This document shows, piece by piece, positions 39,008 to 48,821 of a stretch of DNA of 59,974 nt. Under the pieces are notes generated by a model. It was not told the origin of the DNA, made no database searches, and saw only the letters and a program-made list of their open reading frames with translations. Numbering within the stretch: position 1 is the first letter of the stretch; the number at the start of each line of letters is the position of its first letter. A program made the position numbers and the translations under genes. Location: contig NZ_JAGGJZ010000010.1 in NCBI RefSeq assembly GCF_017873235.1, positions 1 to 59,974 of the forward strand, read 5' to 3'. The DNA is from Clostridium moniliforme (lineage in GTDB: Bacteria > Bacillota > Clostridia > Clostridiales > Clostridiaceae).

Positions 39008-39724
39008 TTGGAAAGACTTGATAAAATAATTTCTAATTTAGGATATGGAAGTAGAAAAGAAATAAAGGCAATTGCAAGAAAGGGACTTATTGAAGTTGAT
39101 GGAGTAGTAGAAAAAAATAGTGCAACTTTAGTTGATCCTGAAAAGTCAGTAATAAAATTAAATGGTGAAGAAATTTTTTATAGAAAATACATATATCTTA
39201 TGATGAATAAGCCTGAAGGAGTTATTTCTGCAACTTATGATTCAAGAGAAGAAACAGTTATAGATCTTTTAGAAATAGATCATCAAGCATTTGAACCTTT
39301 CCCAGTTGGAAGATTAGATAAAGATACTGTTGGTTTATTATTATTAACTAATGATGGAGAATTAAATCATAGATTAATATCACCAAAATGGAAAGTAGAT
39401 AAAATTTATTATGCGAAAATTGATAAAAAAGTTACTGAAGATGATATTAAAGCTTTTAAAAAAGGTATTACATTAGATGATGGATATACATGTAAGGAAG
39501 CAAAATTAGAAATAATAAATGCTTCAGAAGATGGCTCAGAAATTAATGTAACAATACAAGAAGGAAAGTTCCATCAAGTAAAAAGAATGTTTGAAGCTGT
39601 AGGTAAGAAGGTGGTTTATCTTCAAAGAATAGAATTTGGAGGATTACCTTTAGATGAGAATTTAGAAGAAGGCGAATATAGAGAATTAACAGAAGATGAA
39701 ATACTACATTTAAAAAGCTTTTAA
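39008..39724 (+). CDS. 16S rRNA pseudouridine synthase (RsuA family)
   Basis: 238 residues from a TTG at 39008, chosen because AAGAGGTG lies nine bases upstream and the protein then begins M-E-R-L-D-K-I-I-S-N, the usual start of the S4 domain. The S4 RNA-binding domain (residues 1-60) is followed by the catalytic domain with G-R-L-D-K-D-T-V-G-L-L-L-L-T-N-D-G (catalytic Asp) and G-K-F-H-Q-V-K-R-M. Probably modifies U516 of 16S rRNA (rsuA); RluB-like specificity is less likely for this length. Confidence 0.88.
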   Translation: MERLDKIISNLGYGSRKEIKAIARKGLIEVDGVVEKNSATLVDPEKSVIKLNGEEIFYRKYIYLMMNKPEGVISATYDSREETVIDLLEIDHQAFEPFPVGRLDKDTVGLLLLTNDGELNHRLISPKWKVDKIYYAKIDKKVTEDDIKAFKKGITLDDGYTCKEAKLEIINASEDGSEINVTIQEGKFHQVKRMFEAVGKKVVYLQRIEFGGLPLDENLEEGEYRELTEDEILHLKSF

Positions 39725-39795
39725 CGAATAAAGAATAATTTTGCAAGAAAATCATTCAATTATAAGTATAAAATAAGGGAAAATTACAAATTTAC

Positions 39796-39918
39796 TTGCA
39801 TTTTATAATGCATTAACATATAATACTAGTTGCAAGGATAAATAAAAGGAATAAATAGCCCCCTTTTTATTTATTGCTTATTGCTAAAGCGCAACCTGGC
39901 CCCAAGGGTTGCGTTTTT
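39796..39918 (+). ncRNA. Orphan small RNA gene between pseudouridine synthase and gltX leader
   Basis: Promoter TTGCAT (39796-39801), 17 bases, TATAAT (39819-39824); start expected near 39831. The ~90-nt RNA would fold into two hairpins: GCAA-x-ATAAATAAAAGG with CC-TTTTTATTTAT-TGC (39832-39877, with unpaired C's), and CGCAACC (39890-39896) with GGTTGCG (39907-39913) followed by T5-G-T5, an intrinsic terminator. A CCCCC stretch (39859-39863) could be an antisense-pairing region. No open frame of note. The rest of 39725-40096 is AT-rich with nothing recognised. Confidence 0.65.
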
Positions 39919-40096
39919 GTTTTTAAATAAAATAGTAATGTAAATAATTACATTGGTGTTTTTGTAGATTAAATATAGTAATAATATAAGAAGTAAAAAT
40001 GAATTAAAAAAATCAATATACTTTAAAAATGAATTATTTAATTCATAAAATATATAAAATGAATTAAAATGTAAACTATGTCTTTTTAAAGATAGG

Positions 40097-40412
40097 TTTA
40101 CAATAATATTTAATAAATGTATAATTAAATAAATCAAATTAAATAAAAAGTGATGCGGTGAAGAAGAAGAGTATATGAAAGTTCACTTTAAAGAGAGCAA
40201 AGATATGGTGGAAACTTTGTAAGTAATTTCATAGAAAGAAGCTTTGGAGCATAATATCGAAAATATAAAAATATAGGAGTAGATATTTGGGTTCTCCCCT
40301 TATAGAGAATAAAGTGAGTTTAGAGAAAATTTCTCTAACTAATTTAGGTGGTACCGCGTAAAGTTATAGTCTTTTCGTCCTAATATTTTAGGAAGGATAA
40401 GGCTTTTTTTTA
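40097..40412 (+). promoter_or_regulatory. T-box riboswitch (glutamate, GAA specifier) controlling gltX, with its promoter
   Basis: Promoter TTTACA (40097-40102), 17 bases, TATAAT (40120-40125). Stem I has TATGAAA (40074-40080 plus 100, i.e. 40174-40180) paired with TTTCATA (40227-40233), directly followed by GAA at 40234-40236, a glutamate codon in the specifier position. The T-box AGGTGGTACCGCG is at 40346-40358, and a terminator (about 40369-40405) ends in T8. Uncharged tRNA-Glu should favour read-through into gltX. Confidence 0.93.
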
Positions 40413-40448
40413 TTATAAGAATGTTACTTTTAGAAAGGCGATGAAAAC

Positions 40449-42107
40449 ATGAGTAGAGAAAAACTAGCAAATTTAATATTTAAAGAAGAACTTAAAACTC
40501 CACAATATTATTTAGAAAAATATCCAGAAAGAAATTTAAAAGAGGGAGCTAGAGTTGTAAGATATGCACCAAGCCCAACAGGTTTCCAACATATTGGAGG
40601 CGTTTATGCAGCTCTTATAAATGAAAGACTTGCTCATCAAAGTGAAGGAATCTTTTATTTAAGAATAGAAGATACTGACCAAAAGAGAGAAGTTGAAGGT
40701 GCAATTGAAGATACAATAGCTACTATGCATAATTTTGGAATGAACTTTGATGAAGGTATGACAGGAGAAGAAACTTCAAAGGGAGAATATGGACCATATA
40801 GACAAAGTAAGAGAAAAGAAATATATCATACATTTGCTAAAGATTTAGTAGAAAAAGGATTAGCTTATCCATGTTTCTGTACTACAGAAGAATTAAATGA
40901 AATAAGAGAAAAGCAAATGGCAGAAAAAATTACTCCAGGATATTATGGAAAGTATGCTATTTATAGAGATCTTCCAGTAGAAGAAGCAATAAAGAAAATT
41001 GAAAATGGTGAAGAATATATTTTAAGATTAAAATCACCAGGAAAAGAAGAAAATAGAGTAGAATGTCATGATTTAATAAAGGGAGATGTTTCATTCCCAG
41101 AAAATGTTCAAGATATAGTTATAATTAAATCAGATGGACTTCCAACTTATCATTTTGCACATGCTATAGATGATGCTTTAATGCATACTACAGATGTAAT
41201 AAGAGGAGAAGAGTGGTTATCATCACTTCCAATACATCTTCAATTATTTGATGTTTTAGGATTTAAGAGACCAAATTATGCTCACGTTCCAACAATAATG
41301 AAATCAGAAAATGGTTCAAAGAGAAAACTTTCAAAGAGAAAAGATCCAGAAAGTGCAGTAAGTTATTATAGAGAAGAAGGATATCCAGCTGTTTCAGTTA
41401 TTGAATATCTTTTAAATATTATAAATTCAAGCTTTGAAGACTGGAGAGCAGAAAATCCAGATGCTGATTATCATGAATTTCCTGTAGCTTTAGATAAGAT
41501 GAGCAAATCAGGTGCATTATTTGATATAGTAAAACTTCATGATGTAAGTAAAAATGTTATTTGTAAAATGAAAGCTAGTGAAGTTTATGATTATTATGTT
41601 TCTTGGGCAAAGGATTTTGACAAAGAAATGTTTGAACTTGTAACTAATAATGAAGCTATGATGAAGGAAGTATTTAATATAGATAAAGAAGGTCCAAAGC
41701 CTAGAAAAGATTTTGGAAAGTGGAATGAAGTTAAAGAAAAGATTTTCTACTTCTTTGATGAATTATTTGATAAAGAAACAGCAGAAGATGTTGAACTTCC
41801 AAAAACTTTAGAATTAGAGGAAGCAAAGAACATAATAAAAAATTATGCTAAAATATATAACTTTAACACAGATCAAGAAACTTGGTTTGAAGAACTTAAA
41901 GCATTAGCAGTAGAACTTGGATATGCAACAAATAGAAAAGAATATAAGAAAAATCCAGAACAATTTAAAGGAATGGTTTCAGATGTAGCAGGTGCAGTAA
42001 GAGCATCACTTAGCCATAGAACAAATACTCCAGACCTTTATACAATAATGCAAATTATGGGTGAAGATAAAGTTCGCGAAAGATTTAATAAATTTATTAA
42101 CCTATAA
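40449..42107 (+). CDS. gltX: Glutamyl-tRNA synthetase
   Basis: 552 residues, a longer clostridial type than the ~480-residue common form. Class I motifs: [12 protein letters not shown] (HIGH variant ending in Gly) and K-R-K-L-S-K-R-K (KMSKS equivalent). F-Y-L-R-I-E-D-T-D and R-G-E-E-W are also present. Charges tRNA-Glu. Under T-box control. Because a GlnRS gene is convergent next door, tRNA-Gln need not depend on this enzyme. RBS AAAGGCGATG. Confidence 0.96.
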   Translation: MSREKLANLIFKEELKTPQYYLEKYPERNLKEGARVVRYAPSPTGFQHIGGVYAALINERLAHQSEGIFYLRIEDTDQKREVEGAIEDTIATMHNFGMNFDEGMTGEETSKGEYGPYRQSKRKEIYHTFAKDLVEKGLAYPCFCTTEELNEIREKQMAEKITPGYYGKYAIYRDLPVEEAIKKIENGEEYILRLKSPGKEENRVECHDLIKGDVSFPENVQDIVIIKSDGLPTYHFAHAIDDALMHTTDVIRGEEWLSSLPIHLQLFDVLGFKRPNYAHVPTIMKSENGSKRKLSKRKDPESAVSYYREEGYPAVSVIEYLLNIINSSFEDWRAENPDADYHEFPVALDKMSKSGALFDIVKLHDVSKNVICKMKASEVYDYYVSWAKDFDKEMFELVTNNEAMMKEVFNIDKEGPKPRKDFGKWNEVKEKIFYFFDELFDKETAEDVELPKTLELEEAKNIIKNYAKIYNFNTDQETWFEELKALAVELGYATNRKEYKKNPEQFKGMVSDVAGAVRASLSHRTNTPDLYTIMQIMGEDKVRERFNKFINL

Positions 42108-42127
42108 TATATTTAAATTTAATTATA

Positions 42128-42169
42128 AAAAGGTTAGTATACTTGTTTTTGTATACTAACCCTTTTTTT
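42128..42169 (+). terminator. gltX terminator
   Basis: AAAAGGTTAGTATAC with GTATACTAACC, 8-nt loop, then T7. Confidence 0.92.
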
Positions 42170-42206
42170 ATGTATTAAAAACATAAAAATAATATACCAT
42201 AAGCTT

Positions 42207-42243
42207 AAAAAAGCAACTCTAAAAATTTAGAGTTGCTTTTTTA
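42207..42243. terminator. Bidirectional terminator serving glnS
   Basis: AAAAAGCAACTCTAAA and its complement with a 3-nt loop, T-runs on both strands. Confidence 0.92.
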
Positions 42244-42253
42244 TAATAATATT

Positions 42254-43915
42254 TTATTTTAATTTAAATGAACTTTTTAATGGAACTATTCTGTTAAATA
42301 CTAACTTTTCATCAGTAGTATCTTTAGTATCTACTGAGAAGAAACCATTTCTAATCATTTGGAATTTATCTAAAGGCTTTGCATCTTTAATTGCAACAGG
42401 CTCAATAAATCCTTGTAATATTTCCATAGAATTTGGATTTATTTGTTCTAAGAAATGCTTTCCTTCATTTTCCTCTAAATCATCTAATATTAAAGGCTCA
42501 TATAATCTAAATTCAGCTGGTACTGCAGAAGCTGCATTAACCCAGTGAATTGTTCCTTTAACTTTTCTTCCTTTAAAACCTGAACCACTTTTAGTTTCAG
42601 GATCATAAGTACAGTGAAGTTCAACTACATTTCCATTAGCATCTTTTATAACATCATTGCACTTTATAAAGTATGCTCCCATAAGTCTAACTTCGTTTCC
42701 AGGGAATAATCTAAAGTATTTCTTTACTGGAACTTCCATAAAGTCATCACTTTCAACATATATTTCTCTAGAAAACGGAATTTCTCTAGTTCCTAGTTCT
42801 GGATTTTTAGGATTATTATCTACAGGTAACATTTCAGTTTGTCCTTCTGGATAGTTAGTTATAATAACCTTAAGTGGTTTTGTTACTGCCATTGCAGTAG
42901 GTGCTTTAGTTTGAAGATCTTCTCTTAAGAAATAATCAAGCATTTGAGAATCAACTATTGAATTATTTTTAGCAACTCCAATTGCATTACAGAAATTTCT
43001 TATAGATTCTGGAGTATATCCTCTTCTTCTAAGGCCTGATATAGTTGGCATTCTTGGATCATCCCATCCATCAACTACTTTTTCATCAACTAATTGTTTA
43101 AGTTTTCTTTTACTCATAACAGTATTAGTCATGTTAAGTCTTGCAAATTCTATTTGTCTTGGAACATGTTCCATTTCACACTCTCTAACTATCCAATCAT
43201 ATAAAGGTCTATGATCTGCAAATTCTAATGTACAAATTGAATGAGTTATTCCTTCAATAGCATCTTCTAGTGGATGAGCAAAATCATACATAGGATATAT
43301 ACACCATTTATCACCTGTATTATGATGTGATATATGAGCAATTCTATATATTATAGGATCTCTCATATTCATATTAGGAGAAGCCATATCTATTTTAGCT
43401 CTTAAAACTTTCTCACCATCTTTAAATTCACCTTTTCTCATTCTTTCAAATAAATCAAGGTTTTCTTCTACAGTTCTGTTTCTGTAAGGACTATTTTTTC
43501 CAGGTTCAGTTAAAGTTCCTCTGTATTCCTTAGCTTCTTCTGGAGTTAAATCACAAACATATGCTAATCCTTTATTTATTAAAAGTACAGCTCTTTTGTA
43601 CATTTCATCAAAATAGTTTGATGCAAAATGAAGTTCACTCCAATTACAACCTAGCCATTTAACATCTTCTTCTATTGACTGTACATATTCAGTATCTTCT
43701 TTAACTGGATTTGTATCATCAAATCTTAAATTTGTTCTTCCTTTAAATTCTTCACCAAGTCCAAAGTTTAAAAGAATTGATTTGGCATGACCTATATGTA
43801 GATAACCATTAGGTTCAGGTGGAAATCTAGTAATTATACTATCATGCTTACCGCTTTCTAAATCTTCAATAATAATATTTCTTATGAAGTTAGAAGAATT
43901 TATATCGTTTGACAT
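42254..43915 (-). CDS. glnS: Glutaminyl-tRNA synthetase
   Basis: 553 residues from the ATG at 43915, with AGGAGGGG eight bases upstream on the minus strand; a longer reading from 43966 lacks a site. [14 protein letters not shown] (HIGH) and V-M-S-K-R-K-L (KMSKS type), plus the [12 protein letters not shown] segment, mark GlnRS as opposed to GluRS. The C-terminal beta-barrel anticodon domain follows (about 340-553). Gives direct Gln-tRNA charging. Confidence 0.96.
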   Translation of the reverse strand: MSNDINSSNFIRNIIIEDLESGKHDSIITRFPPEPNGYLHIGHAKSILLNFGLGEEFKGRTNLRFDDTNPVKEDTEYVQSIEEDVKWLGCNWSELHFASNYFDEMYKRAVLLINKGLAYVCDLTPEEAKEYRGTLTEPGKNSPYRNRTVEENLDLFERMRKGEFKDGEKVLRAKIDMASPNMNMRDPIIYRIAHISHHNTGDKWCIYPMYDFAHPLEDAIEGITHSICTLEFADHRPLYDWIVRECEMEHVPRQIEFARLNMTNTVMSKRKLKQLVDEKVVDGWDDPRMPTISGLRRRGYTPESIRNFCNAIGVAKNNSIVDSQMLDYFLREDLQTKAPTAMAVTKPLKVIITNYPEGQTEMLPVDNNPKNPELGTREIPFSREIYVESDDFMEVPVKKYFRLFPGNEVRLMGAYFIKCNDVIKDANGNVVELHCTYDPETKSGSGFKGRKVKGTIHWVNAASAVPAEFRLYEPLILDDLEENEGKHFLEQINPNSMEILQGFIEPVAIKDAKPLDKFQMIRNGFFSVDTKDTTDEKLVFNRIVPLKSSFKLK

Positions 43916-44120
43916 AAATATTACCCCTCCTGTTAAGTATATTTTAAATAGGGCTATTAAAAACAACCTCTAATCTATGTCTATATATTATACATTTACC
44001 TTTAATTTTAATCTAATATAGAAAAAAAATAAAGCATAACTTTATTTATCCAAGTTAAAATAGATAATATTTTAAAATTAGTATAAAATTTAATTATATT
44101 ATGGTTTTAAGGGAGGAATT

Positions 44121-44987
44121 ATGAAAGGCTTAAAAAAGATAGCAATAGCACTTAGTATTACTTTTATAATTATTAATTTAATGTCATGTTCTTCTAAAAA
44201 GGAAACAGATTTAAAGGTAGATAATAAGGAGAATATTTCTAATAATATTTCTAAGGAACAAAAAGATAATAAAAAAGAAAAGATAGTTACATTAGAACAA
44301 ATAGAAGAAAAGTATAAAGGAAAACCCCCTAAGGAATTTAGTGAAAAAACTACTGGAGTATTAAATCATATAAAAACAAAGGACAAAGTAGTATTTTTAA
44401 CCTTTGATGCCTGTGGAGGTAAATATGGAAGTGATTATGATAAGGAGCTTATAGATTATTTAAAGAAAGAAAAAATAGAAGCTACTTTATTTATTAATAG
44501 TAGATGGATTGATAGTAATAAAAAATTATTTAGTGAATTAGCTAGTAATAAATTATTTTCAATTCAAAATCATGGAACATTGCATAGACCTTTAAGTATA
44601 AATGGAAGGGAAGTTTATAATATAAAAGGAACTAATTCTATTAAAGAGGTTTATAATGAAATTATGGGAAATGATAAGAAAATAACAGAACTTACAGGAA
44701 AGAAACCAAAGTTTTTTAGGTCAGGAACTGCTTATTATGATGATATATCTGTAAAGATAGCGAAGGAGTTAGGTTATGAAATAGGAGGCTTTGATGTATT
44801 AGGAGATGCGGGTGCTACCTTTTCAAAAAAAGAAATTATAAATCAAGGTAAAAAAGCTAAAAGAGGTTCTATATTAATTTATCATATGAATAAACCTAAA
44901 GGGCAAACCTTTGAGGGAGTAAAAGTAGTTATAAGTAATTTAAAAAAGGAAGGATACTCCTTTAGAAAATTAGAAGATTATATTTAG
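44121..44987 (+). CDS. Polysaccharide deacetylase lipoprotein (NodB domain)
   Basis: 288 residues. Signal with lipobox L-M-S-C-S-S (acylated Cys), a charged linker, then the NodB domain: V-F-L-T-F-D-A-C-G-G (catalytic Asp), N-H-G-T-L-H-R-P (metal His pair), F-R-S-G-T-A-Y-Y, and I-L-I-Y-H-M-N-K-P (catalytic His). CE4 enzymes remove N-acetyl groups from peptidoglycan or other surface glycans; membrane anchoring fits a cell-wall role. Second Asp of the usual TFDD is Ala. RBS AAGGGAGGAAT. Confidence 0.88.
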   Translation: MKGLKKIAIALSITFIIINLMSCSSKKETDLKVDNKENISNNISKEQKDNKKEKIVTLEQIEEKYKGKPPKEFSEKTTGVLNHIKTKDKVVFLTFDACGGKYGSDYDKELIDYLKKEKIEATLFINSRWIDSNKKLFSELASNKLFSIQNHGTLHRPLSINGREVYNIKGTNSIKEVYNEIMGNDKKITELTGKKPKFFRSGTAYYDDISVKIAKELGYEIGGFDVLGDAGATFSKKEIINQGKKAKRGSILIYHMNKPKGQTFEGVKVVISNLKKEGYSFRKLEDYI

Positions 44988-45023
44988 AAAATAATTATAT
45001 TAAAAGACTATTACTTTAAAAGA

Positions 45024-45090
45024 GAAAAGGGCAAAATTATAAAATTTTTAGGAAAATATATTTTCACTAAGATTTATAATTTTGCCTTTT
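45024..45090. terminator. Long hairpin between deacetylase and superoxide dismutase genes
   Basis: GGCAAAATTATAAA (45030-45043) pairs perfectly with 45073-45086; the loop itself has GAAAATATATTTTC. T4 follows. Likely a bidirectional terminator of the convergent genes. Confidence 0.8.
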
Positions 45091-45110
45091 ATAATTATAA
45101 TGTATATTTA

Positions 45111-45737
45111 CTATAAGTTTGTTGCCTTTTTAAAACGTTCACTAATTACATCCCAATTTATAAGTTCGAAGAAGCAATCTAAATAATCAGCACGTTTATT
45201 TTGATATTTCAAATAATATGCATGTTCCCAAACATCAACTGTTAGAAGAGGAATTTGATTATTTGATAGTGGATTATTTTGATTAGCTGTGGATATAATT
45301 TCAAGTTTATTATTTTTATTTAAAATTAACCAACCCCAGCCTGATCCAAATTGACCAAGTGCAGCTTCTTTTAGTTTAGATTTAAAGTTTTCATATGATC
45401 CAAAAGTATTATAAATAGCTTCTTTTAAAGCTCCTTCTGGTTCTCCACCTTTATTTGGAGCAATTCCATCAAAGTAAAACTCATGATTATAAACACCACC
45501 AGCATTATTTATAATGGCTTGCTTTATATCTTCTGGGATAAGTTCAACATTTTTAAGTATGTCATCTAAAGACATATTAAAAAGTTCAGGGTGTTTAGAT
45601 AGAGCTTTGTTTAAGTTATCAACATAAGTTTGTTGATGTTTATCGTGGTGAATAGTTACAGTCTTTTCATCAATAAATGGTTCTAAAGAATCGTAAGCAT
45701 AAGGTAAGGGTTTCAAAGTAAAAATTTTTCCTTCCAT
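45111..45737 (-). CDS. sodA: Superoxide dismutase (Fe/Mn)
   Basis: 208 residues from the ATG at 45737 (AAGAGGTGAT upstream). Metal ligands visible: H in T-I-H-H-D-K-H, H in Y-N-H-E-F-Y, and D-V-W-E-H-A-Y-Y with the Asp and His. G-G-V-Y-N-H and W-G-W-L-I-L are typical. Mn versus Fe cannot be fixed by eye. Its leader is very AT-rich without a clear PerR box. Protects this anaerobe during oxygen exposure. Confidence 0.95.
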   Translation of the reverse strand: MEGKIFTLKPLPYAYDSLEPFIDEKTVTIHHDKHQQTYVDNLNKALSKHPELFNMSLDDILKNVELIPEDIKQAIINNAGGVYNHEFYFDGIAPNKGGEPEGALKEAIYNTFGSYENFKSKLKEAALGQFGSGWGWLILNKNNKLEIISTANQNNPLSNNQIPLLTVDVWEHAYYLKYQNKRADYLDCFFELINWDVISERFKKATNL

Positions 45738-45866
45738 GAATATCACCTCTTAAATTTATTATTTAATAAATATATTAATTAAAATACAAAATAATAAAAA
45801 TTATTTTGCAAATTTATATTTATAATATAATTATATTAGTTTTTTTGTTAATAATCTAATTATAAG

Positions 45867-46778
45867 TTAATCAAAAACACCCTCTAAGTTAAATGAGGGA
45901 ACAAAATCAGTAGTATTTGTTCCATTATCTTGTATAAATGCATTTTTTATACCTATTTCAGCAGCATAATTAACTAGACTATCATAAACTTTAGGATTTA
46001 AAGGTTTTGAGATTTCTTTAAATTCAAAAGCTTTAAACATAGGTGTATATTGATTCATAATACTTATATAAACATCATCACCAAATAAAGAATATATAGT
46101 ATCTATAACTTTTTTTGAATCAAATAAAAGTCCTGGAAGCATAAGGTGTCTAATTATCATTCCTTTAATCATTCTTCCTTTATTATCAAATTTATTTTTA
46201 GAAACTTGAGAAAACATTTCTTTTAGTATTTCTATTAAATTTTCTCTGTAATTTGGAGCTTTAGAATATCTAATAGCATATTTATTATCAAAATATTTAA
46301 AGTCTGGAAGATAGACATCAATATATCCTTTTAAAGCTTTTATTGTTTCTAAAGAATCATATCCATTTGTATTATAAAGTATTGGAAGATTCAACCCTTC
46401 TTTTTTTGCTATTTTTAAAGCTTCTATTATTTGAGGAACATAGTGAGTTGGAGTAACTAGGTTAATATTGTTTGCTCCTTCTTTTTGAAGTCTTAAAAAT
46501 ATATTAGCTAGTTCATTAACGGTTATAAATGCACCCTTATGTTCCTGACTTATTTCATGATTTTGGCAAAATACACATTTAAAATTACAGTTAGAAAAGA
46601 AAACTGTACCAGAACCAGTATCTAAAGATATTGGGGGTTCCTCCCACATATGTAACTTAGCTCTTGCAACTTTTATTTTGTCAGAAGAATTACAAACGCC
46701 AACTTCTCCCTTTAATCTATTTACATTACACCTTCTCATACAAAGATTACAATTTTCTAGTAAAGCATTGTATTCCAA
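45867..46778 (-). CDS. Radical SAM protein, PflX/pyruvate formate-lyase activase-related
   Basis: 303 residues from a TTG at 46778 (AAGAGGTG upstream on this strand). The AdoMet-cluster motif is C-N-F-K-C-V-F-C (C-x3-C-x2-C). Upstream, C-N-L-C-M-R-R-C ... V-G-V-C is a second Cys set typical of COG1313 proteins. T-N-G-Y-D-S-L and I-R-H-L-M-L-P-G follow the radical SAM barrel. No glycyl-radical enzyme is nearby, so the substrate is unknown. Confidence 0.85.
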   Translation of the reverse strand: MEYNALLENCNLCMRRCNVNRLKGEVGVCNSSDKIKVARAKLHMWEEPPISLDTGSGTVFFSNCNFKCVFCQNHEISQEHKGAFITVNELANIFLRLQKEGANNINLVTPTHYVPQIIEALKIAKKEGLNLPILYNTNGYDSLETIKALKGYIDVYLPDFKYFDNKYAIRYSKAPNYRENLIEILKEMFSQVSKNKFDNKGRMIKGMIIRHLMLPGLLFDSKKVIDTIYSLFGDDVYISIMNQYTPMFKAFEFKEISKPLNPKVYDSLVNYAAEIGIKNAFIQDNGTNTTDFVPSFNLEGVFD

Positions 46779-46912
46779 AAAAATCACCTCTTATATAATA
46801 TATAGAAATTATATTACTAGATAATTTTTTTATCAATTATATACTATAATGATATAAAGAATAGAAAATGGTGTTTATATTATTATATGTGAATTAAGGT
46901 TAGGAGAATTTT

Positions 46913-47323
46913 ATGAATTTTATATCAGTTTTATGTTTTCAAATATTAGCAGTTATATTTATATTAGTTTCAATTGTAATTAATTTAGTAAAAGTAGTTA
47001 AAGGTAAAATATCAAAAAAATATTTAATATTAATTTTAGTAGTAGTAGTTTGCAGTGAAATAACTTTAATTAATATAATAATCCCTAAAATAAAAGACAT
47101 TAAATATTACAAAAAAGAAGAATATTATATAACAACAGGAACTTGTAATAGTTTTAGTAATTACAGAGGAATAACACAATTAGAAGTAAATAATATTATA
47201 TATAAAATAGATTCGTGGAAAATTAAACCTAAAATTGGAACTAAATATAGGCTAGAATATTTACCAAATAGTAAGTTTGTAATAAAAGCTAGTGAATTAA
47301 AAAATAACAATAGTATAAATTGA
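46913..47323 (+). CDS. Small membrane protein, unknown
   Basis: 136 residues. Two N-terminal membrane helices (about 5-27 and 38-60) followed by a ~75-residue extracellular or cytosolic beta-rich part with Y-Y-I-T-T-G-T-C-N and Y-R-L-E-Y-L-P-N-S-K, which resembles small OB-like domains seen after TM helices in many Firmicute proteins. RBS TAGGAGA. 33 bp before the pentapeptide gene, possibly one transcript. Confidence 0.7.
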   Translation: MNFISVLCFQILAVIFILVSIVINLVKVVKGKISKKYLILILVVVVCSEITLINIIIPKIKDIKYYKKEEYYITTGTCNSFSNYRGITQLEVNNIIYKIDSWKIKPKIGTKYRLEYLPNSKFVIKASELKNNNSIN

Positions 47324-47356
47324 AATTAAAATATAAATAGGGTAGGGTGAAAAGAT

Positions 47357-47941
47357 ATGGAAGATGGATTTTTTGAATATGATTATTATGATGAAGTTTT
47401 TGAAAAAATTAAAATTAGGAATAGAGAAATAAGAGAGGTCAATTTTGAAAGATGTGTATTTAATGGATGTGATTTTTCAGGAACAAACTTTTTAGAAGTA
47501 ACTTTTGATAGTTGTACTTTAAAGGAGTGCAATCTAACTCTTTCTAGATTTTATTATTCAAAACTTAGAGGAGTTAAGTTTATTGATTGTAAAATAGTTG
47601 GTGTAGATTTTACTAAATGTGATAGATTTATAATAGACTTTGAGTTTTATAAATCACTTATTCAAAGTTGTAATTTTGCAGAACTTAAAATACCAAAAAC
47701 TAAATTTAAGGAATGCAATGTAACATCAAGTGATTTTATTAATTGTGATTTAAGAGGGGCAGATTTTTCAAAATCAAGCCTTGAAGATAGCATATTTGAA
47801 GGTACAAATCTTTCAAAGGCAAATTTTAAAGAGGCTATGGATTACAAAATAAATCCTCAAAATAATAATATAAAAAAGGCAGTCTTTAGTATTCCAGAAG
47901 TTTTAGCACTACTTGATGAGTTTAATATTATTATAAAATAA
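47357..47941 (+). CDS. Pentapeptide repeat protein, Qnr-like
   Basis: 194 residues of A(D/N)LxF-type repeats (for example V-N-F-E-R-C-V-F-N-G-C-D-F-S-G-T-N-F; G-A-D-F-S-K-S-S-L), with a short interruption near residue 90, then a C-terminal tail I-N-P-Q-N-N-N-I-K-K-A-V-F-S-I-P-E-V-L-A-L-L. That tail resembles the helix-forming dimer end of Qnr proteins, which shield DNA gyrase from quinolones. Chromosomal Qnr-like genes are known in C. perfringens. Protection of gyrase is inferred. 29 bp before an aminoglycoside acetyltransferase-like gene. Confidence 0.8.
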   Translation: MEDGFFEYDYYDEVFEKIKIRNREIREVNFERCVFNGCDFSGTNFLEVTFDSCTLKECNLTLSRFYYSKLRGVKFIDCKIVGVDFTKCDRFIIDFEFYKSLIQSCNFAELKIPKTKFKECNVTSSDFINCDLRGADFSKSSLEDSIFEGTNLSKANFKEAMDYKINPQNNNIKKAVFSIPEVLALLDEFNIIIK

Positions 47942-47970
47942 TTTACTAAAGAAAATACTTAGGAGGAATT

Positions 47971-48777
47971 ATGGAAAATATAGAAAAAATAATAGAAGGT
48001 ACAAAAAGACCTATAACTATAAGTTATTTAAAGGATGAGTTTAAAAGAATAGGTTTGAAAAAGGGAGATAAAGTATTAGTTCATTCAGCTTTAAGCAAGT
48101 TAGGCTGGGTTTGTGGCGGTGAAGTTGCAGTTGTAAAGGCATTAATGGAAGTAATAACAGAGGAAGGAACTATAGTTATGCCAACTCATAGTGCTGATTA
48201 CTGTGATCCTATATTTTGGGGAGAACCAGCAGTTCCAGATTCTTGGTATGAAGATATAAGACAAGAAATGCCAGCCTTTGATCCTAAAATAACTCCAACA
48301 TGGGGAATGGGGAAAATAGTTGAAAGCTTTAGAAATTTTCCAAATGTAAAGAGAAGCTGTCACCCAACAGTATCTTTTGCAGCTTGGGGTAAGGATTCAG
48401 ACTTTATAGTTGAAAATCATAGTTTAGAATATTCCCTTGGTGAAAAATCACCTCTTGCTAGATTTTATGATTTAGATGGAAAGATATTATTACTTGGAGT
48501 TGATTATGATAGCAATACATCCTTCCATTTAGCTGAATATAGAGCTAAAAATTATAATGAGGTTATAAATATATCACCAATAATAGAAAATGGAGAGAGA
48601 ATATTTAAAAAGTATAAGGATATAGAATTTAAGACTGAATTATTTATGTTTGTTGGTGAAGAATTTGAAGAAAGATGCAATGTAAAATTAGATAAAATAG
48701 GCAATGCTAATGTCAAATTATTTAGTCAAAGAGAATGTGTTGATTTTGCAAAAAATTATTTTGAAAATTATAATTAA
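47971..48777 (+). CDS. AAC(3) family N-acetyltransferase (Antibiotic_NAT, YokD-like)
   Basis: 268 residues. Family motifs: V-L-V-H-S-A-L-S-K-L-G-W-V-C-G-G, G-T-I-V-M-P-T-H-S, T-W-G-M-G-K-I, S-C-H-P-T-V-S-F-A-A-W-G and the acetyl-CoA/active His region L-L-L-G-V-D-Y-D-S-N-T-S-F-H-L-A-E. Members N-acetylate the 3-amino group of aminoglycosides, but many chromosomal ones such as YokD have no known antibiotic substrate. RBS TAGGAGGA. Probably cotranscribed with the Qnr-like gene. Confidence 0.88.
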   Translation: MENIEKIIEGTKRPITISYLKDEFKRIGLKKGDKVLVHSALSKLGWVCGGEVAVVKALMEVITEEGTIVMPTHSADYCDPIFWGEPAVPDSWYEDIRQEMPAFDPKITPTWGMGKIVESFRNFPNVKRSCHPTVSFAAWGKDSDFIVENHSLEYSLGEKSPLARFYDLDGKILLLGVDYDSNTSFHLAEYRAKNYNEVINISPIIENGERIFKKYKDIEFKTELFMFVGEEFEERCNVKLDKIGNANVKLFSQRECVDFAKNYFENYN

Positions 48778-48783
48778 TAAAGA

Positions 48784-48818
48784 AATAAGCTGCTGTTAAA
48801 TAAACAGTAGCTTATTTT
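48784..48818. terminator. Bidirectional terminator after the acetyltransferase gene
   Basis: AAATAAGCTGCTGTT pairs with AACAGTAGCTTATTT around 5 nt. Confidence 0.85.
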
Positions 48819-48821
48819 ATA

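Noticed and set aside
39871..40137. 88-residue open frame on the minus strand
   Set aside because: Overlaps the small RNA terminator and AT-rich DNA, has hydrophobic low-complexity content typical of chance frames, and no ribosome site.
45738..45840. Possible PerR box upstream of sodA
   Set aside because: TTATAAT is present once but the second half-site does not match TTATAATNATTATAA; AT-rich DNA gives such halves by chance.
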